Below are positions 30,758 through 41,199 of a DNA stretch of 64,000 nucleotides, one piece after another. The notes under the pieces were generated by a model. The model did no database searches and was not told the origin of the DNA. It saw nothing but the letters and a program-made list of their open reading frames with translations. Source of the stretch: Chondrus crispus (Eukaryota; Rhodophyta; Florideophyceae; Gigartinales; Gigartinaceae); contig NW_005178988.1 of assembly GCF_000350225.1 (NCBI RefSeq), positions 113,521 to 177,520 on the forward strand, in the 5' to 3' direction. The translations under genes and the position numbers were made by a program. Numbering within the stretch: the first letter of the stretch is position 1; every line of letters begins with the position of its first letter.

Positions 30758-32307
30758 GCTACTACGTAAAAATCCATTGGATCCAGGCTATCTACAGTGT
30801 CCCACAGTACTTCTTCCTCTTTGATTGGCGTGTGAACGACTTGATGATGAGTAACAGCCTGATCGGCGAAGTCATCATCATCGTTGAGGGTGACATTCGT
30901 GAGAATGACTTCGCCGCGGTCATGTTCTGCCTGGTCGTCCGTGAAGGCAGTGAAGTCGATCTCATACGCACTTAAGGCATTTTCTGCTTGCTCGCAGAGC
31001 TCGTATAGGATTCGCTTGGCTGGTCTGGTCTGTAACATATGGCTGACAATCTTTTTGAGAGCCATAGGCTTAGGACAGTCCCTAATGAGCTGATATTTAC
31101 TTCCACAATTGTGGCAAGCACGTATATTACCGAAGCGATCCGTACCATTCTGGGTCGGGACGGGGTTCTGGGAGAAACGTTGGAGAGGATATGGCGTCCT
31201 TGGATTTGAAGAAGCGGAACCAGGGCGGCGGGGGATGCCATACGTGTTCTGACGTTGAAAGTGAATACCAGGGATGGAAGGCAAGGGCTGGGTTTGGGAA
31301 ATGTCAAGCTGATCACGGCGGCTTCCTTCTTTCTGCTTCTGCTCTTGCAGCCATGCGGCATCAAGGGCAGTATAGAGCTGTTGAAATGTCCAAGGGGGAA
31401 TGGCAGCCAAACTTTGTGTTAATACACTCTTAGTCCACTCGACTCCAATCACAGCACCGTGCAGATACTCCGTTTTGTCTTGTTCCGATTGGTGCGTGGG
31501 AGGACCTTGTGGGGTGTACTTTGTGATGGTTCCACGAAGTTCTTCCAATGCTTCTGACACAGGGATTCTTTTCGTCTCCAAAATTCGGGTAGGTTGGAGA
31601 TTTTGGAGGAGTTTACGAACTTTATTTTGTGGTGTCAGGCTATTGAACTCGTTAAACATTAGTAAAGTAGCAGAATTGAAGTCTTGAGCATGTTGGATGA
31701 CGTGAGAGCGATAATGTCTTTTCGCTTCACCATCAAAAACGTTATGGAAGAATCGGAGCATTTGCTCGTCACTTAAGTGGAAATCTTCAGCACAATCGCG
31801 ATAGTTGTTGATTGCGTCATGAATACCTTCTCCGATTTTTCCAGTGTACCGGTCCTCCTTCTCGAATCTTGACGAAATATTGTGAGCAATTTTGTAGTTC
31901 GGGGCTTCAACTGTCGGCAGAAACGATTGATGGCTTCCTTGTGTCGACCCGGAGGCGGAACTGGTGAGACCTTGATTGGCGAGGATACGGTCAGTGTCAT
32001 CGACATATAGCATGTTTACCAGACCGTGAGAAATACGGTTGGTGGTAGGGTGCGGGGTGTATGAAAATCCTTTGACCACAAGGTAATCACGGATAAGTCA
32101 GTATAAAACAGTAGGGCCTCGTAACATTTCCCTTGTGTATAGAACTTCAGGGAGAAGGTCAGCACGAAGGTTACTACAGCAAACATTGGGGTCAGGTTGG
32201 GGGTCCGCCATTACATGCAGGGCTATTGTACCCTTAACATCGCATTGGATCATGGATCGGGGTTCATAAGTTGTTAAAGCATCTCGGATTCCATTTAGAG
32301 TAGCCAT
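30439..32307 (-). pseudogene. Copia-type gag of element B with an internal stop
   Basis: ATG 32307 opens a frame that runs to 30439 except for one TGA at 32098-32100, after 69 codons. The product is a helical Gag-like protein. A knuckle-like CHNCGSKYQLIRDC near 31090-31130 has Gln where the third zinc ligand (His) is expected, so it is degenerate. The last 60 or so codons read out of frame over the protease region, which is in the -1 frame; no standard slippery heptamer was found in the overlap. The TGA is more likely a mutation than a readthrough signal because it lies early in Gag. Confidence 0.82.
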
Positions 32308-32445
32308 ATTAAAAATTATTGCAAAATAATAGATAAAATGGATCCGGGCTAAACGCGAATGTTAACCTCAAAAAATGTTCCTGTGGTAGCGTGGCGAGTG
32401 TACTACGTCTAAACATGTGGAGTTTTGTACCCTTAGTGGTATTGC

Positions 32446-32612
32446 AGACACGTACGTACGTGTGCAATAGTAGTACGCATGTATGCGTAGTCGGTATGAA
32501 CACGTGGGCGGGTGTGTGTGTAGTAACACGTGGTTGCGTGTGCGCGCAGTTACACGTCGTTGCGTGCACAATGACAACACGTGTGTGCGTGGCGGGTAAG
32601 CACACGTGGGTC
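32446..32612. repeat. 26-bp array with ACACGTG cores in the leader of element B
   Basis: ACACGT cores recur near 32448, 32500, 32526, 32552, 32577 and 32602; the last five are about 25-26 bp apart. Most read CACGTG, the E-box/G-box that bHLH and some bZIP factors bind. The units share tgcgtg-type spacers. Confidence 0.75.
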
Positions 32613-32715
32613 CGTGGTGCGCCGAAAAAAATTCTTCAGTGACAAGTGTATTTTTCAAATATTGTAAAAACTTTACAAATTTTTAACAATTACAATTTGG
32701 CCAAACAATTTCCAA

Positions 32716-32973
32716 TTACTTCTGGATAGTGCGCAGCTTGCGGAGGGCCCGGTGATGGATAGTGCCGGCGTAATGCTGGTCTGCGTCGTGTGCGTTAGCA
32801 AAGCGCTTGACACAAACCTTGCAGTGTAATTTTTCGCGTGGGTATGATGCTGCAGAAACTACCCGCTCATGTGGTTGACCAGCTTCGTGGACTCGGCGCT
32901 GACGATAACTCGTAAAGGTGCGAGAGCAAGGGCGGCAGAGGTATTGCGTAGGACGGCGGCGTGGGGATTTGCT
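32716..32973 (-). CDS. Two C2H2 zinc fingers (U1/matrin spacing) in the leader of element B
   Basis: A minus-strand frame of 85 codons between a stop at 32974-32976 and TAA at 32716-32718, without an obvious ATG. It encodes two zinc fingers, both exactly C-x2-C-x12-H-x5-H: one starting YLCRPCSRTF, the next LHCKVCVKRF. That spacing is typical of U1-C/matrin-type fingers, which often bind structured RNA, unlike the x12-x3 finger of most DNA-binding C2H2 proteins. The frame begins right after a tag that could serve as a splice acceptor, so this may be a terminal exon. It may be an accessory gene of the element or a captured host exon. Confidence 0.55.
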   Translation of the reverse strand, partial: SKSPRRRPTQYLCRPCSRTFTSYRQRRVHEAGQPHERVVSAASYPREKLHCKVCVKRFANAHDADQHYAGTIHHRALRKLRTIQK

Positions 32974-33658
32974 CTATGTTGTGCGCGCTGAGTAGCTACG
33001 CGGTAGATGGTAAGTGCGCGGCCCTCGTCGAGGTCGAAAGACGGCGCAGCGGCGGTAGAAGTTTCGTAGTTGGAAGCTTCTACTGCTTCTATATCGACGA
33101 GGCCGGGGGCCGTAAAGAGCGTAGAATGCGAGTGGCAACGGTCGAGCTGGACCGGCGATACGGGCGGAGTGGTTTCGCCGCGGGGGGCGTTCGGGAGATG
33201 TACGCAATGGGCGGTGGGGAAGCGGATGCGGACGGACGGACACGGAGCGGCGAGCTTGAGCGCGTAGACGGAGTACGGCAATACGACGGGAGCGGTGCGG
33301 TGGCGGTAGCGAGGGCGGCGGCGGCGGCGATGCGGCGTTCCCGAATTACGTTGGGGTGATTGGTAGGGCGCTTTACCCGTGCCATTAGCAACTGCGCTAA
33401 TGCGCCAGGCGTACAGTATTTCGTACAGTACGCCCATATGTATAACGTCCGCTGTAAAATTAGACAGTAATTATTACAGTCAACGTTAGGGACAAAGTTG
33501 CTTCTTGTAAACAATTTCTTGATTTCCAATTCGGCTGATTGAATAGGGCCGCCTTATTCCGTATGCGCAAACGAGTTGATTCGACGATTGGTTAAGGCGG
33601 GCCCTATTCCAGGGACGGGGCAGGACCAAACGGGGCGGCGGTCCCGTAAACTTATAAG

Positions 33659-34128
33659 TGTCGGGAGACTGACCGAAAGGGGCGGTCCGGAGAGGACTTT
33701 GGTGAAGGGTAAAAAGGTGGTAAATAGGGTTACCTTAAAGGGAGGGGGAAAAGCGGCAGGCTATCGCCTCAGAACCGCTACAGAGGGTGAGCACGGTCAA
33801 TGGACGGGGTTGTCGGGTTGATGGTTCAGGTGATCGATTGTGCTGAGGTCGAAGACGAGTAGCGTCTTCGACCTGGCTTTATAGTCCTATTGACTCTACA
33901 ACAAAAGTAGGCGCACTACCATAAAAGGGAGGTTGCGCCACCCACGAAATGTGTCTAAACGGTTACACCCTAAAACAGGTAGAATTGTAGGTGGCACGTA
34001 GAATCATAGGTGGCATGTCCTTAAGGGACTCTATCGTTGATAGCTAAATGTAGCCTAGATAATCCCTGAATTGATATTTATAACATAGAAGTGTGATATC
34101 TACTGTAGTCTAGTCAATAAGTCTAACA
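33659..34128 (-). repeat. 5' LTR of element B (470 bp)
   Basis: The partner of 27166-27616. It differs by a 19-bp tandem duplication around gtagaatcataggtggca (near 33998-34016), which accounts exactly for the length difference. In the sense of the element it begins TGTTAGAC, typical of copia LTRs. Confidence 0.93.
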
Positions 34129-34306
34129 TACTGGTATATAAGTTGTCACGTGTGCCAATGTGACGGTAGAAGCAGTTGGCATCCTCGTTCTCCTCATCTC
34201 CAATGACATAGAGTATTCTATGAGGTACTGTAGGTTGGGATATGACAGGCACATCCGCTACCCTTCTTGAAGGGTAGAGTGCATAGCTCAAAGCACGGCG
34301 AAACAT
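34129..34306 (-). pseudogene. N-terminal part of an ORF interrupted by element B
   Basis: ATG 34306 (MFRRALSYAL) opens a frame that runs into the LTR of element B at the target duplication. With the element set aside it continues at 27160 in phase. Total open length is over 120 codons. The sequence is protein-like (ILYVIGDEENEDANCFYRHI) but unrecognised; it could be host or from an older element. Confidence 0.4.
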
Positions 34307-34483
34307 GAATGACAACCAGATGAAACCTCAAGAGCCCTACTTTGCCAATGTGCGATTTGATGGTCATTCGCATGCGTGCTCCGTGCCTTCCTTATACTGT
34401 ACCGTTGGTACTGTACAGTAGTGTGTAAAGACCAGCGGCGCCGGTATCCTTCAGTAATTCATTGTCAGCAAGAGTACTGTACG

Positions 34484-34826
34484 TGTCGCTGCACACGGGG
34501 GTCTGGGCTGACAGCGCGATCTCAGTCCAAGCTGAGACGAGGGAAGACGTTGTCAGGTAGCGGAAGCGGTGGTGAGTATAGAGACGCGTGGAGGATCGAG
34601 GCTCTACGCTTCGGCGCAGGTAAAAGTAAAGTGACGATGGTCAGTCTTTACTTAGTTCCCTGCTACCCTCGCTAGATCGAGAGAGGTGATAGTCGCAGGT
34701 ATATAATCGGACAGCGGCGCTCGTGGCTGAAAGCCACGATCCGAAAGGCGAAAATAGAGTGGTGTCCGGTACTGTACAGGTACTGTATACATACTGTACA
34801 GAGTGGCCGGCTCCACTCCATCGACA
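34484..34826 (-). repeat. 3' LTR of element D (343 bp)
   Basis: From TGTCGCTGCACACG to CCATCGACA. It has the same length as the copy at 54120-54462 and contains tactgtaca-rich dyads near its right end. Confidence 0.94.
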
Positions 34827-35279
34827 CTCCCCCCTTTCGCTGCATCTCGTCCGATAAATGCGACTCCTTAGCGCTTTGAGTCTCAAAAGGAGTCAAGATG
34901 AGTACAGTACCCATGTTCACTTCTGCAATGACGGAACCGGTTTCAAGTGCACTGCAAATTTCAGATGAGAAAAAAATTACCTGAACGGTCGTTAAAATAT
35001 CAGTATAAATGCAGACCAGAATTCGATGCGCAAATATTTTTCTCATCAACCTGCCTTGTTCTTTCCATTCGACAGCCTGATGACCCAACTTGGATTCTCA
35101 TGCTTAAGCTCCAGTTAGCTTTTAAATCATCCTTCGGGGTGACGGCTCTGTGTCGACGTGGTGTGAAAGCTTGCCTTAAATAGTCCTGCCTGATAAGTTC
35201 ACGAGAGTTTTATACCTGGAGAGGCACTCTCTGGCATTAAAAGCTGATCACCCGAGCTCACAATGCACATTAGTGCGTG

Positions 35280-35337
35280 ATGCAAGTTACACAGAGTCGG
35301 GCATCTGATCAGATGCCCGACTCTGTGTAACTTGCAT
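35280..35337. repeat. Perfect 58-bp palindrome
   Basis: 29-bp arms with no spacer, centred between 35308 and 35309; the core is gggcatctga/tcagatgccc. It lies at the 3' coding end of element D. Confidence 0.95.
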
Positions 35338-35381
35338 ACCCTCGCCAGTGAAATTTCTCGAGAAATTCCACTGGCGAGGGT
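35338..35381. repeat. Adjacent 44-bp palindrome
   Basis: 22-bp arms without a spacer and one mismatch (core aaatttctc/gagaaattc). It directly abuts the preceding palindrome. Confidence 0.93.
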
Positions 35382-36462
35382 GTCTGAGATGGTCTCTCTG
35401 ACAATCCATTGTTCCGGTTTGATCTCTAATGTACATGTAGTTAGAAGTTTCAATAAACTGCTTTGTTTCATTCTTTTTGTGAGACCATCTGCAATATTAT
35501 CTCCAGACCGCACAAAGCCATTATCATCAATCTCTAATTTGCGGTATCCTTCGCGCGCGCAAGCAATATCGAGCATTAGTCTCTTTTCCGATGTGCGGCT
35601 TCCTTTGCTGATGAGGTCGAAGAGGCTCTTGCTGTCTGTGAGCAACTGTACAGCAACCTTTTTCCTTCCAAGTAGCTTCTCCAACTCTTTCGTCAGTGTA
35701 TACGATGCATCGAACAAATCGCTAAATGCAATTAGCTCGGCTGCGAGTACCGATCTTGTAACACGTCTAGCCTTGTAGGACTTGTACATGATTGGTGCGA
35801 CCTTCGAGGACGCATCTGGGAGAAAAACAATATATCTGAGCTGTGACGTGTGGTCACGATTAGAGGCAAAGGATGCATCAGAGTATCCTACGACTTTGAT
35901 TGTGTTCTTTTGCAAGTTTGGGAACCTGATTCTGACAGTTTGATCTGTAGAGTACTTGATTACCCGGTTTGTATTCTTGACAATTGCTTGACGTTCTTCC
36001 GTAAAATGTTCTCTCGTAATCTGCGTGAGTTGCGATATTTCGAATATGCAATCCGGTCGAGTATGCGAAAGCCACATGAGCTTCAGCTTCATTCGAACAG
36101 ACGCAAATGCGGAGAAATGACAGTCGTCCGGGAGCAGTCGAAGCTGTCTGGCGTATTCTACTTGGTCAAGTTGCAATGTATCCGCTTGATCTTTCGATAT
36201 CAGGAAACCAGTAAACCGAAAAGGTATATTCTGATCGTTGGCCATTTCGAATCGCTTCTCAGTGAGGGCGCAGAGTTTATGGAACCCGAGGGTTCCAGTT
36301 CGTAGCATATCGTCCACATAGTTCGCAGAAAGTCCTTCAAGATGTCCCTCGGTAATGCGACTGTAGCATCCGAGGTCAGTGCGGAGCGTCTCCATGCCGA
36401 GATCCTGTCGGTGGTGCGCATCTAGGGTGTCATGCCACATGTCTCCTGATTCCCCAAGGCCA

Positions 36463-36520
36463 TACAGGCCTCGTAGGAGAAGCAGTGCCTCGAGGCACTG
36501 CTTCTTCTACGAGGCCTGTA
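36463..36520. repeat. 58-bp palindrome interrupting RT of element D
   Basis: 29-bp arms with no spacer and one mismatch. One arm is the expected coding sequence for LLLLRGLYG; the other is its inverted copy inserted upstream. This breaks the RT frame and shows the palindrome arose by inverted duplication of local sequence. Confidence 0.92.
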
Positions 36521-37760
36521 CAATGATCATTGTTTGACAACTCAAATTCAGGGGCGGCATTACGAATGTATATTTCGCGAGCGAGGGGCTTTGAAGATTG
36601 TAGATACGCTTGTGTTACGTCGGAGGACCAAACCTTGAAGCCGTAGATCGCGGCCAATGCTATAACGAGGCGTACGGTAGAGGGTTGCGCAGATTGCGAC
36701 GAGTGTACGAGAAGCTTTTTGAGCTTATCCCTGTGCCCACCGGCAACGTAACGTCCTTTCCATTTCACCTTATCATCAACTGTGGACTTAATTGATAACA
36801 CGAAACGCGCGGATAGGACGTTGGCATTGGGACGAATTTTTTCTTTGAGGATGACTTTGAATGTGCCTCTTTTCATGAGCTGTTGTATTTCCGTGCGCTT
36901 GGCATTTGACATTTGCGGGCTAAGGCACCGTGGGTCTCTTCTTTTCAAGACTTCTGTCAAGAGCGTGTGGTGACTATAACGAGAAGACAAAGAGTGTCCA
37001 AGATGTTGGAATAGGACACGGGATGCGTCATCAGGACTCAGGTAAGGTTTCACCATGCCTTCACTGAACGGGCGAGCCGCTCCTATTTTGCTATCTTGGA
37101 GGAAGACTTGTTTCTTTTCTCGGTCAAGAGCCAAAATTGGAAACAGCCCGATCCACACTCCAATGCGGTTCTCGACTAACTTCTCACGCCATAGTAGCAC
37201 GTACTGTCCAACTTCGAAAACGTAGTTCGTAGCTCTTGGAACTCGATGCCGGAGAGCGCGTTGTACCCGAAGCTTAGCCATTTCTTGTTCCATCTGCTTA
37301 CGTGCAGTAGTGCCAACTCTAGCACGACTTTCAAGAGATGCGCGTGGGTCTGCCACGTCTGACAGAGTCTTCGTTGATGGATATTCGCCAAAGACGAGCC
37401 CGGATGGGACGATGCCTTCGGGTCCGAGAGTGTCATTCATTGCTTTCAAAGCCATGGAGAGGAGCGTTGACGCGGAAATAGTCGGGTGGTCAATTCTTAG
37501 TTTCCGAAATGTAGATTGGAGAGGCTGGTGGAGCCGCTTTCCAATACCGAGACTGGAGTATGCTCGAATACCTGTGCGCTGAACTTCGACCTTTTTCGAC
37601 GCTCCGATGCTGGCGAAGAGTTCTCCAAAAGCAGATCCCTGATCAACTAGAATCTTGTGCGGTAGGCCGGTGTACACAGTCGCCCAGCACTCAAGGATGG
37701 TGGCCCAAAGTGTTTTGGTAGACACGTCCGGTACAAATTTGGCGGCCCTGAAGTGCGTTC
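36521..37760 (-). pseudogene. Copia-type integrase C-part and RT N-part of element D
   Basis: Open from the gypsy insertion point (THFRAAKFVPD) to the palindrome at 36520. It contains the second integrase catalytic Asp in ILVDQGSAFGE, then the AYSSLGIGKRLH block, a linker, and the start of RT (KGRYVAGGHRDKLKK, FKVWSSDVTQAYLQS). It is the downstream half of the gene split by gypsy copy C; the upstream half is at 51445-51705. Confidence 0.88.
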
Positions 37761-38370
37761 TGTAGCATATCCCCCTCCCGGAATTAGATTTAGATTAGAT
37801 TTGTAACTGTAGAGCCCGAGCTCTACAGTACCTCAGTGCGCGCGCACACGTGTACCCCACGTGTACGGGGGCGCGCATACACACGTGTACGACACGTGTG
37901 CTGCCAGCCCCTTCGGCTGACAGCACTACAGTGCAGGCCGACCTGCACTACTGTAATGTTATGATAGATGACTCTGTACATTAAATATGAGTGGACCGTC
38001 GGCGGTGGAGGACCACAAGGACGGACTTGTCAAGGATCCTCCACCCTGGTCCGCCCGCTTACTTTTAGGTACTTCCGTCCGTTTTACCTTGGAGTCGCAC
38101 CGCGCGCGGGTTGAGGACGCGCGTAGCACGCCCACGAGCCGGCCCCGCCTCCGCCCGTTGGTACTAGATCGTCACCCAGTACCGCTCCGGGGCGTCGAGG
38201 CGTAGAACCGCTCGCGCGTGCGCCCGTCTCCCCTGATCCCGCTCTACCACCGCTACCTCGAGCCCGTGCTCGGTACTGTGGGTGGGCCGTGCTTCTGTCT
38301 TCCCGCCGATCGGGGTCTTTCCGAACTGTCAGTACTCACCCCCCTCCTCGTTGGGGGTGATTATATTACA
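37761..38370 (+). repeat. 5' LTR of gypsy copy C (610 bp)
   Basis: Begins TGTAGCATAT and ends ATTACA. It contains a perfect 9-bp stem at 37807-37828 (CTGTAGAGC, loop ccga, GCTCTACAG), stacked ACGTGT dyads, a CAGCC...GGCTG stem and a TGCAGG...CCTGCA stem. The start of transcription should lie within it but no TATA element stands out. Confidence 0.95.
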
Positions 38371-38371
38371 G

Positions 38372-38384
38372 TGGTCTCCCGACC
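38372..38384 (+). promoter_or_regulatory. Possible primer-binding site of gypsy copy C
   Basis: TGGTCTCCCGACC starts one base after the 5' LTR. It begins with TGG, the complement of a tRNA CCA end, as expected for minus-strand priming. The donor tRNA is not identified. Confidence 0.5.
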
Positions 38385-38447
38385 TAGAAGATTCTCAAGA
38401 TCGAACCTAGAAGACTATCGTTTACCTCCGCGTCCGTACGCGTCGAG

Positions 38448-40886
38448 ATGAGTGGCGAATATCCCACCTCGATTCGCTCGGAGCCCGCCGATGTGCGAGA
38501 GGCCGCGCTCCGCGTCCGAGTCGGCGACGGCGACGCTGGTCCTCGAGACCGCGAACCGTCGCCCGACTTCTCCGATGGACGCGCTCGCGCGATGTACGAT
38601 CGCATCGCGGAGTATATCGAAGATGTCCGAACATCGCTCCGTATCGACGTCTCTGACAGCGTCTACGCCCGCTGTATGGATGAGTTGCGCTCCCTCCGCG
38701 AAGGAAGGTTTGAGCGCGTAACTCAGTCCTTGGAGAACCTGCGCGCCCTCGTCGAACAGCTACAGTCCTGTTTGGTACTGGTCGAAGAGGCGCGCATCGA
38801 TTCCCCCGCTGTGGACGTTGCGGGTCGACTCGTGAGTACAGACTCCGAAGTCCGACGCGACCCGCAACCCTTCCCATCAGCCGAACAGATGGGAGCGTTC
38901 GCGCACATGGCGGCGGAGCTCAACTCAACACGCCGCCGTGCCCGTGAGATGGAACAGACCTCGGCCGAGAGGCCGCCCGGAGCCCCCTCGAGTGGGCCCG
39001 GTGCCATTGTTCCTCCGGGCGCATCCGGAGCGCAGGAGTGGCCCTCGACTGGAGCCGTCACCAGTCGGAGGGCGGAGGACATCAAGCCGACGGCGGACGC
39101 GAACTTAGCGTCCGAGGCTCAAGCCCTGCCGTATGCATCCGGAAGCATGCGGCAGTCCCGACGGGTACCGGACGAACCCGACAGTGGCCGTGGAGGAGTC
39201 GCCCGCGGATCAGGGGAACCGATTCTCCCCATCGATCCTCGCTGGGGCGGCTACCAGCCAGCGGATCTTACCGCGCATCCCGGCCCCGTCGACGTCCGAA
39301 CGTTGCCCGTCACGCCGTTCGGAACGTTGGGCCCCGCCGAATCCGGGCTCGAGCCCGTCCACACCATGATACAGGAGTTAAGCGCCGTCGCGAACTACCG
39401 CATGTATCGGTTGGACAACACCTCCAGGCTTGTTACCTCGGGTGACGCGGGACGGATCGCGAAGTACGTCCAACGCTGCCGTGGGCTCCGTCCCACGATG
39501 AAGAGCTTCGACGGTACTGACGCGATTCAGTTGCTCCCGTTCCTGAAGGATATCCGGATAACCTTCAATGCCCAGCACCTGACCGAAGGTGTGGCAATCC
39601 GTGTCTTCGCTCACTTCCTCGAGCGGGACGCGGAGCAGTTGTATACGAGTTAAACCATGCGCGGCCTCCGCGCCGGCCAGCTCCACGACGACACGAGCTG
39701 GCCTGGTCTCGTCAACCAATTTATCAAACGCTACCTAACCGACGACGTGTTAGGGGAAGCGTTTGATGCTGTCGCGTCGGCGCGACAGCTCCCTCACAAA
39801 ACCGAGAACACGTTCGCAGACCGGCTGGAATCCGCCGCGTTCCGATGCACGGCCGTGTTTTCAGAACAAGCCCTCGTGCACTACTTCGTGCGTGGGTTAT
39901 CCACTGCGACTCGGGCCGCAGTGGCAGAGACGGTACAACGGTTGCCCGGACAACAAAAGACCAAACTCTCCACGATTCGCCGTATCGCAACGGCCGAGGG
40001 TACAACCTCCCGCGCCCGTCGCGGGTTGCCGCTGCCGGACCCAAAGCCGGCAGCGAAGAGAGTCCTAACTCCAAGGTCGCATGGAACGAGTTCGCAGGCG
40101 ACCGCCCTCCACATTGGAGAAGATGAGTGGCAGGCTGACCCTGTCCTCCTTACGCGAGGCTTCGACCGGGCAGGAGGCCGACCACCTACGCCAGCTTCCA
40201 CCGGTTCGACCGGAAGCTTCGCAACGGCGTTCGTGCACACGCCGAGGGCCACGAGTGGTCCGAACCACAACATGGCCGAGGTGGATATCTCCCGTCGAGA
40301 AAGAGACCGCGGGCTGCCTAGCGTGCCTCGACTCACCGATGAGGAGGCACGCCACGCGGCAACGTTCGCGTCGACCGATGGCAGCACGTACGTTTGTTGG
40401 CTGTGCCGGACGTACGGCCACGCCATGTACGCGTGCCCGTTCCTGTCGCCTGAACAACTTCAGTTCACGGCGTACAGGAACTACCGCTATCAGATGGAGA
40501 CGAATTCCGGGATGCGCAATCTCATCCAGCAGTCTACGCTGGAGAACCGAGGCCCGCGGCGAGGTGACCCGAACCGATCGGGTGGTGGCGTCCGTTTCGC
40601 CCCTCGTGAAGGCGGGTACCGATACCCGGGGACCGATCAAAGGGATCGACGTGACCCTCGTCGGATGGATACGCGATATCCCCGTCGAGATGGGCGAGGC
40701 AAACGGGGCCGACCCCCGTTGCCCCAAGGGGTACAGAACGTCATCATGTACCTCCAGGATTGGGCTGGGGAGACGCATCCCCAGCCCACGGAAGGAGGCG
40801 AAGGAGAGCCGTTCTCTCCGCCCCTCGAATATTGCAACGGCCGGACGTTGCAATCCAAGGCCACAAAGTATCCGATTACTTCGTAG
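38448..40886 (+). pseudogene. gag: gag of gypsy copy C, with in-frame TAA and late frameshift
   Basis: ATG 38448 opens a frame interrupted by TAA at 39651-39653 and resumed in the same frame to 40886. The stop lies in the capsid region (FLERDAEQLYTS then TMRGLRAGQL), corresponding to the conserved Ty3 Gag block before the major capsid helices. A CX2CX4HX4C zinc knuckle follows (CWLCRTYGHAMYAC, from 40395), then an Arg/Gly-rich nucleocapsid tail. The tail leaves the copy-A frame shortly before 40886, so a second indel is present. A stop inside capsid is best read as a mutation, since recoding sites normally lie at the gag-pol border. Confidence 0.88.
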
Positions 40887-41199
40887 AAGATGCCCAGCCG
40901 GGGTGAGGAGACAGTCCCCATCCGCACGGCCATGCGCCCGGCGACGCGCTAGCTAACGATAGCCAAGCGAATAGCACTGACAGCTCGAGTAGTTCGAAAA
41001 CCCCGTAAAGACGGCTACGTTCGCGCGGTCGCGTGACCCGTCTTGCCACACCAACGTAGACCCGCCCCTATTTATCCGCGGCAGAGGAGGGGAATGTTTA
41101 CCGATAATATTCCCCTCAACCCCGCACAAGCGCCCCGAGACACCCGTAAGCTCGGGGCGAAAAAACAAAGACGCCGAGGCAACCGAGAGCCCGGCGCAC

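Larger units (their letters stand above)
27166..34128 (-). mobile_element. Degenerate copia-type LTR retrotransposon B
   Basis: LTRs at both ends and tactg immediately outside each (27161-27165, 34129-34133), a 5-bp target duplication. Genes run on the minus strand in copia order: gag, protease, integrase, RT, RNase H. Several nonsense codons and frameshifts disable it. It is related to element D by protein sequence (shared integrase and RT blocks) but has a distinct LTR. The leader between the 5' LTR and gag is about 1.35 kb long and contains a zinc-finger ORF and a 26-bp repeat array. Confidence 0.93.
35199..36455 (-). pseudogene. Copia-type RT (C-part) and RNase H of element D
   Basis: A 413-codon open frame. 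It holds the RT catalytic NYVDDML, then RNase H blocks VVGYSDASFASN, RSVLAAELIAF, LLTDSKSLFDL and GFVRSGDNIADGLTK, in copia order. The frame joins the upstream RT part only through an inverted duplication at 36463-36520 that interrupts the GLYGLGESGDMW block. Its C-terminal end reads through two further palindromes (35280-35381), so the last 40 or so residues are not original. Confidence 0.88.

Noticed and set aside
32368..32658. His/Thr/Cys-rich minus-strand ORFs (93-98 codons) in the element B leader
   Set aside because: They are translations of the ACACGTG repeat array.
39651..39653. In-frame TAA of gypsy copy C gag as a programmed readthrough site
   Set aside because: It lies inside the capsid domain rather than at the gag-pol border, and the copy has several other lesions.
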